Source: CAYREX01 sp964423505 | Lineage (GTDB): Bacteria; Fermentibacterota; Fermentibacteria; Fermentibacterales; JCC-6 | Length of the DNA: 64,000 nucleotides | Assembly (NCBI GenBank): GCA_964423505.1 | Contig: CAYREX010000011.1 | Span: 1-64,000, forward strand | Direction: 5' to 3' | Shown: positions 60,107 through 64,000 of the stretch, one piece after another | Numbering within the stretch: position 1 is the stretch's first letter | How the letters are laid out: each line of letters opens with the position of its first letter | The notes under the pieces: generated by a model | Databases searched by the model: none | The model's input: only the letters and a program-made list of their open reading frames with translations | Told to the model about the DNA's origin: nothing | Made by a program: the position numbers and the translations under genes

Positions 60107-61420
60107 TCACACCTCCCTCCACGGCTCGAGGACCCTCCCCAGCGTCTCCGGCCCCTCGAGCCAGGAGAGGACGAGCCCGTAGTTGGTCACCGGCACCCCG
60201 GCGTCCGCCAGCCTCGATACCCGGGCCGCGAACTTCTGCCTGCTTATCATGCATCCGCCGCAGTGGATGACCAATGCGTAGCGTCGGAGCTCCCCCGGGT
60301 CGGGGAACTCCCTGCCGAGGCTGTGCTCTATCTCGACCCCCGGCACGGCCGCGGAGAGCTTCCGCGGAATCTGTACCGTGCCTATGTCCTCCGCTATCCG
60401 GTCGTGGGTGCACGCCTCCGCAACCAGCACGCGGTCGCCGGGAGCAAGCACGTCCAGCGCCCCGGCCCCTTCGATGAACAGCTCCAGGTCCCCGCCAGAG
60501 GTGTCGTTCATCATCATGATGGAGAATGTCGTGAGCGGGACCTCCCGGGAGACCCAGGCGTCCATGACGTCCACCGCCTGGCTGTCGGTGAGGACCAGCT
60601 GCACCCGCTGCCCGGCACCGAGCGACCGGAGAAAGCTGAGGAAGCGCAGCCTCTCCCTCTCCCGCAGGGTAGCGGAGCCGCTCCTGGCCAGCTTGAGGTC
60701 GGTGCGGTAGAGCCCCACGGGCACGCAGAGCCTGAGGAGGTGCTCCATGGCCATCTCCTGCGGCCGGAGCAGCCTTCCCTCCGGCGACTCCTCGTCCAGC
60801 GGTATGTGCAGCAGGACCGGAGCCCCTCCCGAGAGGAAGGGGAGCAGCGACGGCGCCGGGCCGGCCTCCGGTCGCGCTCCCGACACCAGCTCGACCAGCT
60901 CTCCGAGGTTCCCGGAGTCTGTCAGGTCCATGCGGGCCAGTGGCACGCGCCTCCTGTCCGGGGCCGCCCTGGCGCACAGCTCGATCGCCTCGTCCACCGT
61001 CGCGCCGGTGCCGGCCAGGCGCTCCCTGTCGTCGGCGTGGAGGTTCGCCACCATGACGACGGAGCGTCCGGCCCGGGACGCCGCCCGGACTATCCCCTCC
61101 TCGACCTCGATGGTGCCCGAGCGCAGCACCTGTACCGGGTCGACGACGAGGAGCGCCAGGTCGACCTCCTCCAGGGCGGCCATCGCCCTGCGGCGCTTCT
61201 TCTCCCCCAGCTCCCCCGACTCGTCGAGGCCGGCGGTATCCAGTATGCGCACGGGCCCCAGACCGTGTATCTCCATGATGGCGCTCTTTATGTCGGCGGT
61301 GGTGCCGGGCGCCGGGTCCGTTATGGACGTCTCCTGCTGGGTCAGCAGATTCATGAGGGTGCTCTTGCCGGCGTTTATCCTGCCGAATATGCCGATGACG
61401 AGCCTGCTCACGCGGGGCAT
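60107..61420 (-). CDS. hydF: [FeFe]-hydrogenase maturation GTPase HydF
   Basis: A 437-residue scaffold and GTPase for assembling the diiron subcluster of [FeFe] hydrogenases. G1 is VIGIFGRINAGKSTLMNLL, G2 in DPAPGTTADIK, G3 in ILDTAGLDESG. The C-terminal cluster site is C in VAEACTHDRIAEDIG and HCGGC in VIHCGGCMISRQ. ATG 61420 follows GGGAGGG; upstream in-frame sequence is not HydF. HydE, HydG and the hydrogenase itself are not in the window, so the genome should have both [FeFe] and [NiFe] enzymes. Confidence 0.95.
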   Translation of the reverse strand: MPRVSRLVIGIFGRINAGKSTLMNLLTQQETSITDPAPGTTADIKSAIMEIHGLGPVRILDTAGLDESGELGEKKRRRAMAALEEVDLALLVVDPVQVLRSGTIEVEEGIVRAASRAGRSVVMVANLHADDRERLAGTGATVDEAIELCARAAPDRRRVPLARMDLTDSGNLGELVELVSGARPEAGPAPSLLPFLSGGAPVLLHIPLDEESPEGRLLRPQEMAMEHLLRLCVPVGLYRTDLKLARSGSATLRERERLRFLSFLRSLGAGQRVQLVLTDSQAVDVMDAWVSREVPLTTFSIMMMNDTSGGDLELFIEGAGALDVLAPGDRVLVAEACTHDRIAEDIGTVQIPRKLSAAVPGVEIEHSLGREFPDPGELRRYALVIHCGGCMISRQKFAARVSRLADAGVPVTNYGLVLSWLEGPETLGRVLEPWREV

Positions 61421-61560
61421 CCGGACCCTCCCAGGTGTGACCCCGGCCGGCCGGCCGGGCGCGGGGAGCTCCGCTCCCCTTCGGGCTATCCTACAAACGG
61501 TGACCGGCTTGACCAAGAAGGGGCGAGCCCGCATAGTCCATCCCCTGCAAGGGCATACGC

Positions 61561-61655
<95 letters not shown>

Positions 61656-61745
61656 GCCGGCCGGAACGTCCCGCCAGGGTCGGTCCTTTTTCCTGCTCCA
61701 TCTGTGCCGCGGCTGCTCCCTCCCGGGGCATGAGAGCGGCGAGGG

Positions 61746-61773
61746 TTGACGGCGCAGCCACCTCTCATATATT
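61746..61773 (+). promoter_or_regulatory. Promoter of the oxidative-stress operon
   Basis: TTGACG (61746-61751), 16 bases, then TATATT (61768-61773), a good sigma-70 pair. The -10 box overlaps the first bases of the palindrome at 61771. Confidence 0.6.
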
Positions 61774-61789
61774 CGGAATAGTTCCGAAT
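61771..61789. promoter_or_regulatory. Palindromic operator, probable Fur/PerR site
   Basis: ATTCGGAATAGTTCCGAAT is an exact inverted repeat (8-3-8) overlapping the -10 box and lying 15 bases before the Fur-family start. Auto-repression by the encoded regulator is the simplest reading. It differs from the AT-rich B. subtilis Per box. Confidence 0.65.
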
Positions 61790-61804
61790 CCTGATAAGGA
61801 GCCG

Positions 61805-62206
61805 ATGATGGAAGGTGCTCAGCGCAGGTCGACAAGGCAGAGGGAGGCGGTGCTTTCGGCCGTGAGGTCGCTTGCCTGCCATCCGACCGCCGAGGAGGTG
61901 TACGACCGCGTGCGGCAGACCCTTCCGGGCACGAGCATGAGCACGGTGTACCGTAACCTGGGCGTCCTGGTGGAGCAGGGGGACCTCTGCGCCATCCGCG
62001 CGGAGGGGGGCGAGGTCCACTACGACCATCGTCTCCAGCCCCACGGCCACCTCAGGTGCCGGGTCTGCGGCAGGGTATGCGACGTGCTCACCGAGCCTGT
62101 CGAGCCCTGCGAGCTGCGTCCCGTTGGCTCCGAGGGATTTACAATCGAGTCGGTAGATGTCAGTTTCACCGGGGTGTGCCCCGAGTGCGGAAAGGCGGAG
62201 GGCTAG
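61805..62206 (+). CDS. perR: Fur-family regulator, PerR-like
   Basis: A 133-residue metal-dependent repressor: RRSTRQREAVLSAVRSLACH and PTAEEVYDRVRQTLPGTSMS, TVYRNLGVLVEQGDL form the winged helix; the dimerisation domain has VHYDHRLQPHGHLRCRVCGR and VCPECGKAEG with CxxC zinc pairs. It leads a rubrerythrin, superoxide reductase and ferritin operon, hence PerR rather than Fur. ATG 61805 or 61808; AAGGAG precedes both. Confidence 0.85.
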   Translation: MMEGAQRRSTRQREAVLSAVRSLACHPTAEEVYDRVRQTLPGTSMSTVYRNLGVLVEQGDLCAIRAEGGEVHYDHRLQPHGHLRCRVCGRVCDVLTEPVEPCELRPVGSEGFTIESVDVSFTGVCPECGKAEG

Positions 62207-62207
62207 G

Positions 62208-62780
62208 ATGGACCTCAAGGGAACCAGGACCGAGAAGAACCTGCTCACGGCGTTCGCGGGAGAGTCGCAGGCGAGGAACCGCTATACCTACTTCGCCTCC
62301 CAGGCCCGCAAGGAGGGCTACGAGCAGATAGCCAGGATCTTCGAGGAGACCGCCGGCCAGGAGAAGGAGCACGCCAAGAGGCTGTTCAACTTCCTGCCGG
62401 GCGGCGATGTGGAGATAACCGCCGCATTCCCCGCCGGGGTGGTGGGCAAGACGGCGGAGAACCTGGAGGCCGCCGCGGCCGGCGAGCACCACGAGCAGAC
62501 CGAGATGTACCCCGAGTTCGCCGAGACGGCCCGCGAGGAGGGCTTCGACGTCATCGCCATGGTCTTCGAGTCCATCGCCGTAGCCGAGAGGCAGCACGAG
62601 AGGCGCTACAACGCGCTCCTCTCGAACGTGCAGGAGGACAAGGTCTTCAGGAAGGACGGCAGCGTGCGCTGGTTCTGCCAGAACTGCGGGTACGTCCACG
62701 AGGGCCCGGAGGCGCCCGCGGCCTGCCCCGCATGCGCCCACCCTCGGTCCTACTTCATGGTGGTCAGCGAGAACTGGTAG
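62208..62780 (+). CDS. rbr: Rubrerythrin
   Basis: A 190-residue peroxidase of anaerobes. The diiron ferritin-like domain shows GESQARNRYTYFASQARKEG, EETAGQEKEHAKRLF and IAVAERQHERRYN; the C-terminal rubredoxin domain has CQNCGYVHEG and CPACAHP. ATG 62208 lies 1 base after the regulator stop; the GGCGGAGG site is inside the regulator gene. It reduces H2O2 using reduced rubredoxin. Confidence 0.95.
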   Translation: MDLKGTRTEKNLLTAFAGESQARNRYTYFASQARKEGYEQIARIFEETAGQEKEHAKRLFNFLPGGDVEITAAFPAGVVGKTAENLEAAAAGEHHEQTEMYPEFAETAREEGFDVIAMVFESIAVAERQHERRYNALLSNVQEDKVFRKDGSVRWFCQNCGYVHEGPEAPAACPACAHPRSYFMVVSENW

Positions 62781-62844
62781 TTGTAATCGACCCTGGCCGG
62801 GCGGCCTTCGAGCCGCCCCGGTCCGCAGCGGACGGAGGAGAGCT

Positions 62845-63222
62845 GTGACGACCAGGATGCAGGTCTACAAGTGCGAGAAGTGCGGCAACATCGTCCTCAT
62901 GCTCCACGGAGGTGCCGGCGCCCTCATCTGCTGCGGCGAGCCGATGGGACTGCTGGACGAGCAGACCGCCGACATGGCCGTGGAGAAGCACGTTCCGGTC
63001 ATCGAGGAGACGGAGGACGGCTACTTCGTGAAGGTCGGCTCCGTCCCTCATCCCATGGAGGCGCAGCACTACATCGAATGGATAGAGCTGGTGGTCGGCC
63101 CCGTGGTCCACAGGAAGTTCCTGAAGCCGGGCGACGCGCCGGAGGCCAGCTTCAGGTCGGAGAAGTCCGACAGCGTGTACGCACGCGAATACTGCAACAT
63201 CCACAAGCTCTGGAGGGGTTAG
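62845..63222 (+). CDS. dfx: Desulfoferrodoxin (superoxide reductase)
   Basis: A 125-residue two-domain superoxide reductase. The N-terminal desulforedoxin centre has VYKCEKCGNIV and ALICCGEPM; the catalytic iron site has EKHVPVIEE, SVPHPMEAQHYIEWIEL and CNIHKLW. GTG 62845 follows CGGAGGAG. It converts superoxide to H2O2, which the rubrerythrin then reduces. It begins 65 bases after rubrerythrin. Confidence 0.96.
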   Translation: MTTRMQVYKCEKCGNIVLMLHGGAGALICCGEPMGLLDEQTADMAVEKHVPVIEETEDGYFVKVGSVPHPMEAQHYIEWIELVVGPVVHRKFLKPGDAPEASFRSEKSDSVYAREYCNIHKLWRG

Positions 63223-63223
63223 T

Positions 63224-63739
63224 ATGCTCAGCGACAGGATGCAGAAGGCGATAAACGACCAGGTGAACGCGGAGCTCTACTCCGCCTACCTCTACTCGGC
63301 CATGGGGATGTACTTCGAGTCCATCGACCTGGCCGGCGCCGCGGTCTGGATGAAGGCCCAGGCGGCAGAGGAGATAATGCACGCCGACAAGTTCATGGAC
63401 TACGTGAACGAGCGGGGCGGCAGGGTCTACCTCGAGGCCATCGAGAAGCCGCCGTCGGAGTGGGACTCGGCAAAGGCCGTCTTCGAGGCCTCCCTGGAGC
63501 ACGAGCGCAAGGTCTCCGCCCTCATAAACGGGCTGGTCAAGCTTGCCCGCGAGGAGGGCGACTACATGACCGAGAACTTCCTCCAGTGGTACGTGGCCGA
63601 GCAGGTCGAGGAGGAGGCTTCGGTGGGCGAGGTTCTCCGGAAGCTCCACCTGACCGGGGATTCGGGCCGCGGCCTCTACATGCTCGACCGGGAGCTTGGC
63701 GGCCGCGCGATGCCCGCTCCCGGAGCGGGAGAGGAGTAG
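63224..63739 (+). CDS. ftn: Ferritin
   Basis: A 171-residue non-haem ferritin: AINDQVNAELYSAYLYSAMG, AAEEIMHADKFMDYVNERGG and NFLQWYVAEQVEEEASVGEV carry the ferroxidase ligands. It stores iron and lowers Fenton damage. ATG 63224 lies 1 base after the desulfoferrodoxin stop and is followed 2 bases later by another ferritin-like gene. The C-terminal tail (LGGRAMPAPGAGEE) is unusual in length. Confidence 0.94.
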   Translation: MLSDRMQKAINDQVNAELYSAYLYSAMGMYFESIDLAGAAVWMKAQAAEEIMHADKFMDYVNERGGRVYLEAIEKPPSEWDSAKAVFEASLEHERKVSALINGLVKLAREEGDYMTENFLQWYVAEQVEEEASVGEVLRKLHLTGDSGRGLYMLDRELGGRAMPAPGAGEE

Positions 63740-63741
63740 AG

Positions 63742-64000
63742 ATGGGAGTGACCTTCAACGCCGACGAGGTGCTGGCGATGGCCCAGCAGATAGAGCGGAA
63801 CGGCCAGGCCTTCTACAGGCGGGCCTCCGAGGCGGTCTCCGACCGGGACGTCTCCAGGCTGCTCAGCGACCTGTCCGAGTGGGAGAAGTCACACGAGCAG
63901 ATATTCACCCGCATGCGCGAGGGGCTCAACGACGAGGAGCGGGAGCCCACGGCGATAGACCCATACGACGAGGGGCAGCTCTACCTCAGCTCCATGGCGG
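63742..64000 (+). CDS. Ferritin-like diiron protein (rubrerythrin-related), partial
   Basis: The first 86 residues are visible before the window ends. VLAMAQQIERNGQAFYRRAS and LSEWEKSHEQIFTRMREG give the E and ExxH pattern of a rubrerythrin-family diiron bundle. It starts 2 bases after the ferritin stop, so it belongs to the same operon. Whether a C-terminal rubredoxin domain exists cannot be seen. Confidence 0.8.
   Translation, partial: MGVTFNADEVLAMAQQIERNGQAFYRRASEAVSDRDVSRLLSDLSEWEKSHEQIFTRMREGLNDEEREPTAIDPYDEGQLYLSSMA

Overview
The window is high-GC bacterial DNA. Host genes use AGG for arginine and ATA for isoleucine often, sit in tight operons with ATGA/TTGA stop-start overlaps, and have strong GGAG-type ribosome binding sites. 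The gene content points to an anaerobic, H2-metabolising, diderm bacterium: a [NiFe] group 3c hydrogenase with heterodisulfide reductase, the [FeFe]-hydrogenase maturase HydF, and a rubrerythrin / superoxide reductase / ferritin block. Outer-membrane barrels, a PorV-like protein, many lipoproteins and FlgD-like C-terminal domains on secreted enzymes suggest the FCB superphylum (for example a candidate phylum such as Fermentibacterota). That placement is inference; there is no rRNA or ribosomal protein here to fix it.

Region 1 (1-5.6 kb) is a scar of mobile DNA: an IS3-type OrfA stub, a decayed IS256-family element, a foreign-looking ADP-ribosylglycohydrolase/phosphatase fusion, and an intact IS21-family element (istA-istB) that split a guaA (GMP synthase) fragment and left a 6-bp target duplication. 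Region 2 (5.6-10.4 kb) has a long nitronate monooxygenase-like flavoprotein and a sugar-type ABC importer (binding protein plus two permeases, no ATPase). Region 3 (10.4-15.6 kb) is a five-gene envelope operon: LolA-like protein, two FtsX/MacB-type permeases, LolD-like ATPase and an outer-membrane barrel. Region 4 (15.6-20 kb) carries a REP-like inverted repeat, two DOMON proteins around a DUF5777-like barrel, an MscS channel and a secreted hydrolase.

Region 5 (20.1-26.5 kb) is a carotenoid locus: two CrtI-type oxidoreductases, an aldehyde dehydrogenase, a conserved unknown protein, a DUF523-DUF1722 protein and a DUF2141 protein. It lacks a carotenoid synthase but resembles the C30 apocarotenoid-acid branch. 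Region 6 (26.6-35.2 kb) has secreted esterases and lipoproteins, a LigD repair system split into three genes (phosphoesterase, ligase, polymerase; no ku here), a discoidin-like protein and an M6 metalloprotease.

Region 7 (35.2-44.7 kb) is the metabolic centrepiece: a minus-strand operon reading maturation protease - hdrC - hdrB - hdrA - mvhD - FrdB-like - FrdA-like - mvhG - mvhA. Known MvhADG-HdrABC complexes bifurcate electrons from H2 to ferredoxin and a disulfide. Here a fumarate-reductase-like pair lies inside the gene set, so a modified or extended electron acceptor is likely.

Region 8 (44.7-61.4 kb) holds a PorV-like protein, an orphan MalFG permease pair, a ComEA-ComEC-type fusion, a repeat-built '5-fold beta-flower' protein, lexA with its operator, two HAD phosphatases, a phosphoesterase, a HEAT-repeat protein, an ABC-F ATPase, a zinc-ribbon/beta-propeller protein and hydF. 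Region 9 (61.5-64 kb) has tRNA-Ser(GCU) and a Fur/PerR-led oxidative-stress operon that runs off the end. Apart from 7109-7436, no stretch over 300 bases lacks a gene or element.
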